From Neoceratodus forsteri (taxonomy: Eukaryota; Chordata; Ceratodontiformes; Ceratodontidae): a stretch of 64,000 nt of DNA. Position 1 is the first letter of the stretch; each line of letters begins with the position of its first letter. Both the position numbers and the translations under genes were made by a program. This document shows positions 19,857 to 30,360 of the stretch, one piece after another. The notes beneath the pieces are model-generated. The model ran no database searches. It saw nothing but the letters and a program-made list of their open reading frames with translations, and was not told the DNA's origin. The stretch covers positions 54,020,001 to 54,084,000 of the forward strand of contig JADMNL010000028.1 of the NCBI GenBank assembly GCA_016271365.2, written 5' to 3'.

Positions 19857-21990
19857 AATATGCTCTGTCTCATTCTCAGAGCTGCTACCTGTCTAGGGCA
19901 CAGGGGAAGCTAGGGCACTCCACATCCGTACCTTCAACTCCTGGCTGTTGGATTGGTGTGGAAGGGAGGGAGGGTTTTGGTTTCATAGGGAACTGGGGCC
20001 TGACCTGGGCAGATGCAAACTTATATAAGGAGAATGGCCTGCATCTGTCCGAGAAGGGGTCCTTGGTCCTTTGTAATACGTTTAAATGATTCAGTTGTGA
20101 GTATTTAAACTGGCCAAGGGAGAGAGACAGGAGGGTCAGGAGGCTTAGGAACACCCCTCTCCCCTCATGGAAACATGCAGAAAATTAGGTTGACTACAGG
20201 AACAGCTAAAGCAGGTAGTGAGGGGCAGGCAGGTGAATATATAATGAGTGATAAAAGGGGGGCAAGAGCACATAGAAAAGGAAACCAGAGTGGGGGAAGA
20301 CGCTGGAGAGGGAGAGCAAGGGCAGACTGTAAACATGGAAGGTCATGCTAACAAATGCCTGTAGCCTTGGAAATAAGGTTCCAGACCGGAGGCTTTGTTG
20401 GCAGATGCAGATCTTAACCCAGCAGCAATAACAGAGACATGGTGCTCTGCCAATCGTGGCTGGGAAGTCAATGTACAAGGCTATACACTGTTCAGGAGGG
20501 AAAGTGAGAGTAAAAAGGGTGGGGGGAGTGACCCTATACAGAGATGGTATAAAGCCTATAGAAGTTCAGGAAAGACAAAGGGAGGCCGAGATAATGTGGG
20601 TCATCCTGGAGCCAGGGAATAGAACAGTAATCTGCACAGAGGTGATCTATAGAGCTCCGTTACAGAGGAAGGACGTAGACAGGGTACTAGTGGAGAACAT
20701 ACATGACATAGCAGCTAAAGCCAAAATCCTGCAACTGGGGGATTTCAGTATGTTGGATGTGGATTGTGCCACCGAGATGGCTGTTTCAGCCAGAAGCACA
20801 GCCATCCTTGAATCCATGCAGGGGGTTGGACTCAGGCAGCTGGTGTATGAGCCAACAAGGGACAAGCTGTTCTGGACCTGGTATGGACCAATGGGAACAG
20901 AGTCAAAGAAATACAGGTGGAAGGGCAGCTGGTCCAGTGACCACAACATGGTGTGGTTCAATATAGAATGAACTCAATTAAGCCACATAAGGGCAAGAGC
21001 ATTAGATTTCAGGAGGTGGATTTCACTGAAATGGGTAGATGTATACAAGCAGTCCTGGGTAAGGGAGAGATAATAGAGGGGGTTGAAGAACAATGGGAGA
21101 AACTGAAAGGAGCCATAGTGGAGATAAACAAATGCGTTACGATAGTGGCCAAAGGGAAAAGAAAAAGGAAACTACTATGGTTCTTCAAAGAGGTGGGAGA
21201 CAAAGTCCAGGCTAAAAGGCTGAGTTTCAGGAAATATAAGGGCAGCCAAAGGGAGGAGGACAGGGAGGTGCATCCTGAATGTCTAAGGGAAGCAACGAAG
21301 GCTGTTAGGAGGGTGAAGGCACAGACAGAAGAGGGCTTAGCACAGTCTGTAAACAAAGAGAAGAAGGCATTTTATAGGTACACCAGTGAAAGATGCCATT
21401 GTACAAAACATTGATAAGGCCTCACCTGGAGTACTACATGCAGTGCAGGAGGCCACACCTGTGCAAGGACATAGATAAGGTGGAGACTATCCAGAGAAGG
21501 GCAACAAAGAAGGTGCAGGGCTTGCACCACAAAACATATGAGCAGAGACTAAGGGACCTCAATATGTACTCACTGGATGGGAGGAGACAGTGGGGGGGGG
21601 CGCTTGATTGAAACTTTTGAATACCTTAAGGGCATAAACAAAATGCAGGTGGGGAATCTTTTCCAATGTAGAAAAGTACTAGAACAAGGAGGCACAATAT
21701 GAAATTGGAAAGGAGTAGATTAAGAGGTAATGTGAGGAAGTTTTCCACACAGAAATGGTAGTCGATACTTGAAATTGTCTGCCCCAGGAGAAAGTGGGGG
21801 CAAGCACAGAGGAGGGGTTTAAGCATGCATGGAACAGGCACAAGGAAAGCCACAGAGTGGTGGGAGGGAGTAATGAAAAGCCATTCATCACATAGGGTCA
21901 GGGGTCACATACAATGTAGAGGGCCTTTGGGCAGGCTGAATGGGCCTAGCAGTCCTTTTCTGAAAACAATTTGTATGTTTCTGTGTTTCT
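19857..21990 (+). mobile_element. CR1-a LINE, 5'-truncated and lacking RT
   Basis: Plus-strand CR1-type LINE. It starts inside the ORF1 esterase (GFGFIGNWGLTW, then NGLHLSEKGS at about 20037-20065). It continues through the ORF2 endonuclease (20395-20970) and pre-RT linker, then jumps near 21390 to the C-terminal segment (LEYYMQCRRPHL, then LHHKTYEQRL). The tail ends with the CR1-style 3' motif (TGGGCCTAGCAGTCC then TATGTTTCT-like). The whole RT core is absent. It begins exactly at the 5' terminus of DIRS-A copy 1, so either element may have interrupted the other. Confidence 0.8.
20390..21414 (+). pseudogene. CR1-a ORF2 endonuclease and linker
   Basis: An AP-type endonuclease is visible from LNPAAITETW (catalytic Glu block), VIYRAPLQRKDVD, LQLGDFSMLDVD (usually GDFN; here Asn is Ser) and WSSDHNMVWFNI (SDH block). 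A basic linker follows (KGKRKRKLLWFFKEVGDKVQAKRLSF), running to 21414. The family enzyme nicks target DNA for target-primed reverse transcription. One frameshift separates two open frames. Confidence 0.75.
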
Positions 21991-22296
21991 AATAACAGCA
22001 CATTCTGTCATGGGTTATTGCTTACTTATATTATCTAAAGAGGGGGGCTAACGGTTGCATCAGGGTCAAGGAACCTTACTAATTAAGTAGTTTGTCTAGC
22101 TTTTATGATTTCTTACTCCAGCTACATTTTCTCACTTTAAGCAAATACGTATGTAATATTGGGGGTAATTTACACAAGAGGTTAGGGCTTTATTAGCACT
22201 TTGAAATAGACTTATATGACATGCTTTAATGTTGTTTTGCAGTAGAAATCTGTTTGACCTGAAGATGCTGTGGAGTGACAGTCCTTTTACTCCAGA
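21991..22296. other. Unique AT-rich sequence with a candidate splice acceptor
   Basis: No repeat recognised. A T-rich tract ending TTTTGCAG at about 22235-22242 (+) looks like a 3' splice site just upstream of the orphan ORF. Confidence 0.35.
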
Positions 22297-22548
22297 ATGC
22301 TGGCCGTGATGGTTGCAGTATTGCTTATAATTTCAGTTCTTGTAAGCTTTAACATCTTTTCTAAGCCATCGACAACGAGAGTCCCGAGTACAAATCTTCC
22401 AAGAGTTACTGAAGAGCTTTTGGAGCAAATCATGTGGCATTGTTGGGACATTTACCACCGGAGCTTCTTCCAAAATGATCTTACACCTGAATCGCCATCA
22501 AAAGAGTTTCATCAGAAGACGACAAAACATCTTTCCTATGAACAGAAA
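22297..22548 (+). CDS. Orphan ORF with N-terminal membrane segment, cut by DIRS
   Basis: From ATG at 22297 the frame reads MLAVMVAVLLIISVLVSFNI, a single hydrophobic segment at about residues 2-21 like a signal anchor. A soluble part follows with EELLEQIMWHCWDIYHRSFF, then a Lys-rich stretch up to about residue 84. There DIRS-A copy D sequence begins (22549) and the apparent frame runs on into the ITR. A candidate splice acceptor lies about 55 bp upstream. I do not recognise the protein. It could be an exon or retrocopy fragment of a type II membrane protein, or a chance frame. It lies on the strand opposite to SS18L1. Confidence 0.35.
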
Positions 22549-22957
22549 GAAAAATTACTCACCTTAGTAATGATGTTTCTTCTAATGGAGTCTTGCTACA
22601 TTATGACATATGCAGTCAGTCCCAACCTTCGAACTGCTCCAGAGGTGAAAGAGTTAACTTTCCATGCCAGGCATGGAACTTTGAGCTCGAGCTCGGTTGA
22701 AACTCTGTTCTTCAAACTCAAACCGTCAGATCTTTACGAGCTAAACTCACTGAGGTTCTGTGTGGAAGCTGTAAACCTACACTAGCCAACTGGCTACTAA
22801 ACATAACAACACATTTTTTGGTCCCAAAACAAAGACTCAAGTCAGGAGACCCAAAAAATGAAAAACACAACACCAATTCACCCCAAAAAGGATGGGTGAA
22901 ACAACAAGGTGGGCATCTACTAAGTGCCAACACTGCACTGCCCACCCACATCCCAAA
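22549..22957 (-). mobile_element. DIRS-A copy D, 3' tail block
   Basis: This is the outer 3' ITR and post-ICR tail of copy D: AAAAATTACTCACCTTAG, TGCTACATTATGACATATGC, GCTCCAGAGGTGAAAGAG, then non-coding tail to about 22957. The ATATGCAG variant after the TATGAC motif matches the ICR of copy D at 28735-28755, tying the two blocks together across inserted copy C. Confidence 0.8.
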
Positions 22958-23150
22958 AGAAAAAATTACTCACCTTAGTAATGTTGTTTCTTCTAATGGA
23001 GTCTTGCTATATTATGACAGTAGCAGTTTGTCCCACCACTAGAACTGCTCCGGAGGTGAAATGGTTAATACCATTCCAAAATAGAACTTTGAGCACGAGC
23101 TCAAGAAGCAGCTCTATCTGTGTAATTTCAAACCTGAACTGTCAGATCTT
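22958..23150 (-). repeat. 3' inverted terminal repeat of DIRS-A copy C
   Basis: Outer AAAAAATTACTCACCTTAG followed by TTGCTATATTATGACAGTAG and GCTCCGGAGGTGAAATGG, complementary to 28460-28600. Confidence 0.85.
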
Positions 23151-23437
23151 TATGAGCAAAAACTCACTAAGGTCTGTGTGGAAGCTGTAACCTACACTCA
23201 GCCAAATGGCTACCTAAATATTAACAACCATTGCTGGTCCCAACACCCAAGACTCAAGTCAGGGACAAGAACTACTAACACAATTCTAACAACATGAGAA
23301 TAAAACAACAGTATAATAAAACACACACCCCAAACTCCCAAAAGGGGAGAAACGCTAAAAGGGCATAACATAGTGCCCACACTAAGTTGCCCGCACCCCA
23401 CCCAAGTAGAAGTTCTGAGAGGGGCAGGCTGGGGGGG

Positions 23438-23540
23438 AGGTGATAATATAGCAATACTCCATTAGAAGAAACAACATTACTAAGGTGAGTAATTTTTTCT
23501 TCAAACAACATGAAGTCTTGCTATATTATGACAGTAGCAG
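23438..23540 (-). repeat. ICR of DIRS-A copy C
   Basis: On +: GATAATATAGCAATACTCC, AGAAACAACATTACTAAGG, TGAGTAATTTTTTCTTC, AAACAACATGAAGTCTTGC, TATATTATGACAGTAGCAG. Its GACAGTAGCAG variant equals that of copy C's own two ITRs, as expected if it was templated by the joined ends. Confidence 0.85.
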
Positions 23541-24590
23541 ACTACACAGCAGTACCTCCATGGAGGAGGGGCAGAACCTACTTAGGAATAGGCTCTGAAG
23601 AACTGCTGTGCCAAACCGAGCATCTCTCTCTGGCCTGGACATCCAGGAGTAATGCTTGGTAAAAGTGTGTACTGCTTTCCAAGTAGCAGCCTGGCATATC
23701 TCTAATATAGGGATGTCTCTGGCAGCAGCTAGAGACGCAGCTGTACCCCTGGTAGAATGAGCCCTCAAGCCAGAGGGGGGATCTCTGCCCAGTTTCTGAT
23801 AACAAAATTGGATACAAGAGACAATCCACCTGGCAATTGATCTCTTAGTCGCAGGTTTGCCTTTCCCAACTTCACCATAGGTAAGGAAAAGTTGGAGGAT
23901 TCGAACCTGTGACCTTTGGTACGCTCTATAGTAACTAAGAGCCTCTTAACATCCAGGTGTGCAACCTCTCATCAGAAGAGGAGTGATCAGTGAAAATACT
24001 GGTAGGGAGATAGATTGTTAAGATGGAAATCTGAAACTAACTAGGTAAAACTTCCTATTAGTCCTAAGGACTGCCTTATCCCTGTGGAAAGAAATAAAGT
24101 CAGTTTCCCACTGACAAGGCTTTTAAACTCACTTATGCATCTAGCAGAAGTGATAGCCATCAGAAAACAGTTTCCAAGTTAGATACTTAAGCTCTGCAGA
24201 AAAGAGAGGTTCAAAAGGGGTTGCATTAACTAGGCAATACAAACATTAAGGCCAGGCAGGGCCGGTTCCCAAAGGGTGATTAGTATGAAGTAATCCCTTA
24301 AAAACTTGGAAAACACAGGGTGAGTGGAAAGAGAGGATAACTTTCCTGCTGACACAAAAGCAGATACAGCTGCCAAATGGACTTTCAGGGTAGCTGGTCT
24401 GAGACCCAAGGAATTAAGATGGACCATGTAGTCTAATACAATGGGCAAATCAGCAGATTCTGGGGAAATATTTTCCCAGCACACCAAATGGAAAACCTTT
24501 TCCATTTAGAACTATAAGTAGCTCTAGTGGAAGGCTTTCTGGAAGCCTTTAGATTTCAAGAACACCTTGAGAGAGGTGTAAATCAGCAAC
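23541..24590 (-). pseudogene. DIRS-A copy C tyrosine recombinase
   Basis: The N-terminal core-binding part (24230-24505) reads YMVHLNSLGLRPATLKVHLA, then SAFVSAGKLSSLSTHPVFSK. The C-terminal part (23526-23768) has RAHSTRGTAASLAAARDIP (HxxR box, about 23742-23770) and AVHTFTKHYSWM with the expected catalytic Tyr. The central region with the first Arg (about 24120-24170) is frameshifted. Motif set H-x-x-R...Y is the tyrosine recombinase signature; the family lacks an integrase and aspartic protease. Dead by frameshift. Confidence 0.85.
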
Positions 24591-24599
24591 TCTAACTCC

Positions 24600-25541
24600 T
24601 CAAGAGCCAGGCCTTGAGGTTGAGGATTGAGGTCCAGATACCAAACCCTTCCTGGGCACAAGTTAACAGGTTGTGAATCCTGGGGAGGCAAAGGGAAGAT
24701 GGATTGTCAGTGACAGAAGGAGGGTACCAGGGCTGCCTGGCCCAATCCGGGGCAATCAGAATCACCCTGCAAGGCTGAGATCTGATTTTGACTATACTTT
24801 GAATAGGAGAGGGAAGGGAGGGAAAGCATAAAGAAACTTCCCCTCCCAATCCAGAAGAAGGGCATCCAGAGGGACTGAGCCCAACACTGGAGGCCTGCAA
24901 CAGAACAGAGGAAGTTTGTGATTGTCTGGGGCTGCAAAAAGATCTATCTGAGGGGTGCCCCATCTGGCAAAGACTATCCCCAGCACTTGAGGATCCAGGG
25001 ACCATCTGTGATGGCCCTGGGAAATCCTGCTGAGAGCATCCGCTAGGACATTATCCTTCCCTGGAAGATGAACTGCTAAGAGGGAAGTGTTCAGGGAATA
25101 GGCCAGAGACCACAACTTCATTGTCTCGGTGCACAAGGCCGAAGACTGAGTGCCCCCCTGTTTGTTGATGTACGACATTGTTGTGATGTTGTCTGTTCTG
25201 ACTTGTATCACCTTGTTGTGGACAGATGCAGAAAATGCTTGAAGAGCTAAAAAGACAGCTCTGAGTTCCAGCAAACTGATGTGGAGCAGAGATTCCCAAG
25301 GGGACCACACTCCCTGAGTGGAAAGGTCGCCCATGTGGGCTCCCCAACCCAGAAGGGAAGCATCTGTAGTGAGAGTCAAATTGTGAGCAGGGGGAATGAA
25401 GGGGACCCCCAATCTTAAATTGCTCTGATCCTGCCACCACTGGAGGGCCTGGATCAAGGTTCGAGTCACTGGGACCAACTTGGAAAGGGGGTCTCTTCTC
25501 TGAGACCAATAGGTTCTCAAGTGAAACTGAATGTCTCTCAT
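24600..25541 (-). pseudogene. DIRS-A copy C RNase H and Dam-like methylase
   Basis: A 249-codon minus-strand frame (24792-25541) is the longest DIRS frame in the window. RNase H blocks: TTDASLLGWGAHMGDLSTQG (Asp), LLELRAVFLALQAF (Glu), VRTDNITTMSYINKQGG (Asp). Then ADALSRISQGHH and the methylase-like part: FARWGTPQIDLFAAPDNHK, VPLDALLLDWEGKFLYAFPP. The WGTP...DLFA...DAL..DW...FPPF spacing recalls phage Dam-type adenine methylases, an assignment made for DIRS elements in general; activity is unproven. The frame shifts after FPP. Confidence 0.85.
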
Positions 25542-25559
25542 CTGAAATCTTGCTCCTGC

Positions 25560-26700
25560 ACAACAGCTGTGGATGCAGCCATGTGTCCCAGGAGCTGCAG
25601 AAAGTGTCTTGCTGGTCAGAGACCTGCAGGGTGAAGGAGGAGGCCAGAGTCACTAAATTCGCCACCCTTTCTAAGGGAAGAAAAGCTCTGGCTAGCTTTG
25701 TGTCCAACTCTGCCCCTATAAAGGTGAGTACCTGGACTGGTTCCAGAACCGACTTTGGTAGATTTAGCAGAAAGCCCAGGGAGGTGAGAAGCTGCTGGGT
25801 AACTTGCAGGTGAGATTTACCTGTTCTGGGGACTGGCCTACAATGAGCCAATCTCGTCTAGATAGGGAAAACAGCAATCCTTTGCCTCCTTAAGTGAGCC
25901 ACTGCTAGACACTTTGTGAATACCCTTGGGGCAGAGGTAAGGCCGAAGGGCATTGCTCTGAACTGGTAATGACCTGAGGGTTGTTCGAATCTGAGGTCCT
26001 TTCGATGGGAGCTTCTGATTAGGACGTGGAAATAGGCATCCTTGAGGTCCAGGGAGGCTAACCAGTCCCCTGGCCTTAGGGAGGGTAAAATCATTGCCAG
26101 AGTTACCATTTTGAACTTTGGTTTCAAAAGATGCTTGTTCAGATATCTGAGGCCTAATATGGGCCGCCATTCTCCTGTCTTTTTGGGGTAAGAAAGTATC
26201 TGAATACAGACCCCTGCCCTGGTGCAGGGAGGAACCTTTCCACTGCTCTGAGAGCCAACAGGGTTGAGACCTCTGCTTCCAGAGCAAGGGTCTCTAAGCA
26301 CTTGCAGGTAGAAAAGTCTGGTTCTCAACTTGGGAAACTTTTTGAAGCTGAGAACCAGACCCTGGCTTACTACTTCCAGAACCCCTTGTCTGAGGTTAAA
26401 GAAGCCCAGTTCTGACTGAAGTAAGCCAGCCTGCCCCCTACCAGTAAAGGAGAATCGGCCATGGGCACCCCATCAGGGTGCCTGCTTAGCAGGAGCTTTA
26501 GGCTGAGGGGTGGGAGCAGGCCTGCCCACCCTTCGTCTGCCTCTGCCTCTGAAGAAGCCCCTCTGAGCATAGGCAGAGGAGGCCTGAGTCTGGTAAAAAG
26601 GCCTGTGAAAAGGCTCTACCTCACCCTGGGGTATGCCTCTGAGGAGTGGCTTGCCGCCTCCTTAGCTTGGGCACTTTGTAAGTAGTCCTATATTCATCCA
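25560..26700 (-). pseudogene. DIRS-A copy C reverse transcriptase
   Basis: Two overlapping frames (25858-26328 and 25838-26287) hold RPILGLRYLNKHLLKPKFKM, LASLDLKDAYFHVLIRSSHR, YQFRAMPFGLTSAPRVFTKC, the fingers and palm of a DIRS RT. The YLDD box at about 25852-25868 carries a 2-base insertion, changing YLDDW to YLDEI and shifting the frame inside the active site. Further downstream QQLLTSLGFLLNLPKSVLEP and FIGAELDTKLARAFLP (25051-25851 frame) complete the thumb region. Confidence 0.85.
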
Positions 26701-26719
26701 TCTTTTCATGTAATTCTCT

Positions 26720-28052
26720 GTCTGCTCCCCAAACAGAGAATTTCCCACCACAGGAAAATCCATAGCCTTAGTCTGGGTATCCCATGACAGACTAGTACAC
26801 CTGAGCCAGGCCAACCCACGTAAAAGCTACAGATGTGGCCATGACCCTAGAGGAAACATCATTAACATCCACAGCAGCATGAAACTGTACCTTGGGAAGC
26901 CTCAATGCCATCAGCAGCCACCTGTTCTAGTTCACTAGCCAGCTGGCCATGGGCTTGCTTGGCTAATTCCATAACAGTATCCCATCTAGATTTCTGATAC
27001 CTAGCTACATAAGCCATATAATTTGCTTGTCTGAGTCCCAGAGAGGCTGCCATATACTGTTTTTGCCATGGCATCAATCTTCCTGGAATCCTTGTCAGGA
27101 GGATGTGGAAGCCAGGGGATATTAGTTTTATCACAGGCTGCAGCCTGAACTACCACCAACATGACTGCATTGCTGAGAAAGGAATTCTGTATCAGGATCT
27201 GACAATGTGTACCTTCTGTCCATCGTTTATCTACAGGAGGCACAGAATTAGGAGCTTTAAAATTTTTATTGTTTGCTTCCTAAAAGACTTATGCAAAGGA
27301 ATAGACAATCTCCTAGACTCTGGAATATCCATCATTTCTACAAAATCAGGCTCCTCTTGCTCATCCACAGCTTCTTCCAAGGGAAGCTGGAGGGTTTCAG
27401 CAACTTTTGGAAAACATAAAATGAGATGGGGATTCAGATAGCATAGGGGGAGATTCTAGAGGTCTGCCTGGGGAAATGTCCGTTCAATGGGCACACCAGA
27501 CCTTCCCAGCCACATTCATACTGTTCATAATCATCCTCCCTCCTCTGGTTCATAAAATTCCTCAACATCATATTCCTGAACCACTGGAACCGGACGAACT
27601 GACCTTTGCTAAATAGTGGCGTTCCAGACGGAACCTGAGATAAGTGACTGGACAATTTGTATGGCTTTTGCTATCTCTGCAGCAGTTGGAGAAGGGTTTT
27701 GGACTCCAAACCTGCTGACTTTCTTGTTTTCTTTACTGGAATTGGTTCCTCAGAACCAGCTTTCTTTTGCCCGAGGAAGTCTCTCGCCTGGTCAGAGGGC
27801 ACTCCTCCGTTCGGTTAGCACCAACCAGGCTGGCCATCCGGTCAGTGGACTTTTGCCTCTGCCCCTGAGCCTGCCCAATCTCTTTCCAGGGTGGCTGCAG
27901 GAAATTCTTACATATCTGGCAGTCTGACTGGAGGTGGTCAAACCCAGACAACAGACATATGTGGTGTGGGTCAGCCTTGGCAAAGACTTTCCCACAGACA
28001 TCACAGTGTTGAAACCCAGTTGGCACGGTTTTTCTTTGGGTTTCTCAGACAT
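26720..28052 (-). pseudogene. DIRS-A copy C Gag
   Basis: The likely start is the ATG at 28052 (MSEKPKEKP). The N-terminal Cys/His segment is HCDVCGKVFAKADPHHICL followed by SGFDHLQSDCQICKNF (about 27900-28010), a zinc-binding pattern typical of DIRS Gag. A middle acidic part follows, then LGLRQANYMAYVARYQKSRW at about 26980-27040. The C-terminus merges with the linker to RT near 26720. Several frameshifts. Confidence 0.75.
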
Positions 28053-28459
28053 AATGCCAGCCTAACCAGAAAAACTTGCCCTTTGAACGGCAGTGCCAGG
28101 TAAAGACACTTTTATCGGTTCCTAACCGCAGTTCACGGGTATTGGAAAAACCGTAATAAAACTGCTTTTTTTAGAACCGATAAGAACCGGAACCCACTCT
28201 AAAATGTTAAACTTTAAAGTTAATAAGTTTTAACCCAGCTGATCGGTTCAAACCGAACCGATAAACTTACAAGTTCCACACAGACAAAACCTTTAATTTA
28301 CTTACGATTACCACAGACAGAGCTTGAACCGAACGGTTTTATGTTAAAATAAAACTATTCTCGTTGAATCGAACTGAGAAAACACTGTTTAAACCGAGAA
28401 ATGAACCGAGCAGTAGGAGAAATCTCCGGAGCGACTGTTCACTGAGGCGGAGTAAAGAA
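28053..28459 (-). other. 5' leader of DIRS-A copy C
   Basis: Non-coding. Holds several GAACCGATAAG and ATCGGTTC motifs in both orientations, as in copies 0, 1 and 2. Confidence 0.6.
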
Positions 28460-28621
28460 TCTGACAGTTCAGGTTTGAAATTACACAGATAGAGCTGCTT
28501 CTTAGAGCTCATGCTCAAAGTTCTATTTTGGAATGGTATTAACCATTTCACCTCCGGAGCAGTTCTAGTGGTGGGACAAACTGCTACTGTCATAATATAG
28601 CAAGACTTCATGTTGTTTGAA
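28460..28621 (-). repeat. 5' inverted terminal repeat of DIRS-A copy C
   Basis: AATCTGACAGTTCAGGTTTG through GTCATAATATAGCAAGAC and TTCATGTTGTTTGA. It pairs with 22985-23150. Confidence 0.85.
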
Positions 28622-28654
28622 CAAAGGTTCTGAGAGGGGCAGGCAGGGGGGGAG

Positions 28655-28760
28655 GTCATAATATAGCAAGACTCCATTAGAAGAAACAACATTACTAAGG
28701 TGAGTAATTTTTTCTTCAAACAACATGAAGTCTTGCTATATTATGACATATGCAGACTAC
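28655..28760 (-). repeat. ICR of DIRS-A copy D
   Basis: GTCATAATATAGCAAGACTC, AGAAACAACATTACTAAGG, TTTTTTCTTCAAACAACATG and CTTGCTATATTATGACATAT in order, the complement of joined 3' and 5' termini. Confidence 0.85.
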
Positions 28761-28799
28761 ACAGCATTACCTCCATGGAGGAGGGACAGAACCAACTTA

Positions 28800-29830
28800 G
28801 GAAATAGGCTCTGAAGCACAGCTGTGCCAAACCGAGCATCACTCCTAGCCTGGATGTCCAGGGAGTAATGCTTGGTAAAGGTGTGAACTGTTTTCCAGGT
28901 AGCTGCTTGACATATCTCTAGGATAGGGATGTCCCTGGCAGCAGCCAGAGAAGCAGCTGTACCTCTGGTAGAGTGAGCCCTCAGGTCTGAGGGAGGAACC
29001 TACCCAGTTTTCATAGTAACATTGGATACAAGAGACAATCCACCTGGCAATGGATCTTTTAGTGGCAGGTTTCCTTTACTAACCTCACCATAAGTGAGGA
29101 ACAGTTGAGGAGTCAAACGTGTGACCCTTGGTACACTCTATGTAGTAACTAAGGGCTCTTCACATCTAACCTGTGCAGCCTCCTCTCGCCAGAGGAGGAA
29201 TGGTCAGTGAAGTACACAGGGAGAGACATAGATTGATTAAGGTGGAAATCTGAGACCACCTTAGGCAAGAACTTCCTGTTAGTCCCGAGGACCACCTTAT
29301 CTCTATGAAAGGAGATAAAATCAGGCTCCACTGACAAGGCTTGTATTTCACTTATGCGTCTGGCAGAAGTGATGGCTACCAAGAACATAGTTTTCCAAGT
29401 CAAGTACTTAAGCTCTGCTGAAGACAAAGGCTCAAAAGGGGGTTGCATGAGCTGGGCAATGCAAATATTAAGATCCCAGGCAGGGGCCAGGTCCCTGAAT
29501 AGGGGGTTGGTGTGAAGCAATCCCTTGAAAAACTTGGAGAATACAGGATGAGCTGAATGAGAATAGGGCTTACCTGCTGAAAAGAAAGCAGAAATGGTTG
29601 CCAGGTGCACTTTTAGGTAGCTGGTCTCAGCCCCAAGTTATTTAAGTGGACCGTATAATCCAGGACTGTGGGTAAGTCGGCAGATTCTGGGGAAATATAT
29701 GCCAGAGCACCATATGGAAAATCTCTTCCATTTGGAATTATAAGTAGTCCTGGTGGAAGGCTTCCTAGAAGCCTTAAGAATATCCATTACACCTTGGGAG
29801 AGGTGTAGGTCAGCAAACTTTAACTCTTCA
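28800..29830 (-). pseudogene. DIRS-A copy D tyrosine recombinase
   Basis: A 153-codon frame (29149-29610) reads HLATISAFFSAGKPYSHSAH, LSSAELKYLTWKTMFLVAIT followed by SARRISEIQALS (first catalytic Arg) and FLPKVVSDFHLNQSMSLPVY. The HxxR codons LRAHSTRG are at about 28961-28985 and HTFTKHY, with the catalytic Tyr, at about 28865-28890, in another frame. It has all three motif blocks, so it is the best recombinase copy here, but is still frameshifted between core and C-terminus. Confidence 0.85.
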
Positions 29831-30088
29831 AGAGCCAGGCCTTGAGATTGAGAGATTTGAGGTTTGGGTACCAAACTCTCCCCTGAGCGCAGGTTAACAG
29901 GTTGTGATTCCTGGGAAGAGACAGGCGAAGGTGGACTGCTAAGGACAGTAGGAGTGAGTACCAAGGCTGTCTGGCCCAATCTGGAGCAATCAGAACTTTT
30001 CCAAGCACCATATGGAAAACCTTTTCCATTTGGAATTGTAGGTAGCCCTGGTGGAAGGCTTCCTAGAGGCTTCATATATCCATTACAC

Positions 30089-30360
30089 CTAAAGATCTTA
30101 CCAGGCGACATCAGTAGAGGCAAAAAACAGAACCGGCAGGAGACCTAAGATTTTCTTCAAAGCTTCCACGAGGTGACCTCTATGGCGGGAGGCGAAGAAC
30201 TGGCAGGCAGTGGAGCCGACAGCCCTAACGGCCAACCCTTGGCGCCACGCGGTCGTCGGCCTCGAGTGCGCGCCGATGGTGTGTCGGCTCCGCCTACCCC
30301 ATTAAAAAAAGTCTCTCACAGGGTCCTGACCTCCGGCCAGATACCCATCTGTGATGAATG
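30089..30360 (+). other. CpG-rich segment with 63-codon open frame
   Basis: 30173-30364 (+) is open (starting MTSMAGGEELAGSG) and very CpG-rich, with an inverted pair GGAGCCGAC (30212) / GTCGGCTCC (30283). No domain recognised. It could be the 5' leader of a retroelement or the rest of the sequence interrupted by DIRS-A copy D. I do not call it a gene. Confidence 0.3.

Larger units (their letters stand above)
22958..28621 (-). mobile_element. DIRS-A copy C, near-complete element inserted in copy D
   Basis: About 5.66 kb, the best preserved DIRS-A here. From the right: 5' ITR 28460-28621, leader, gag ~26720-28052, RT ~25560-26700, RNase H/methylase ~24600-25541, recombinase ~23530-24600, ICR ~23438-23540, 3' ITR 22958-23150. 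The ITRs match over about 150 bp in inverted orientation (GAAATGGTTAATACCATTCC at 23058-23077 versus its complement near 28535-28554), with a few single-base differences. It splits copy D between CCACCCACATCCCA and AAGGTTCTGAGAGG. Confidence 0.9.
28622..30088 (-). mobile_element. DIRS-A copy D, ICR-recombinase block (5'-truncated)
   Basis: Continues from the tail at 22549-22957 across copy C. It has the ICR (28655-28760), the recombinase (28800-29810) and the end of the methylase-like segment, ending near 29998. There a ~90 bp segment (about 30000-30088) repeats the recombinase N-terminal sequence of 29700-29795. RT, gag and 5' ITR are absent. Confidence 0.8.
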
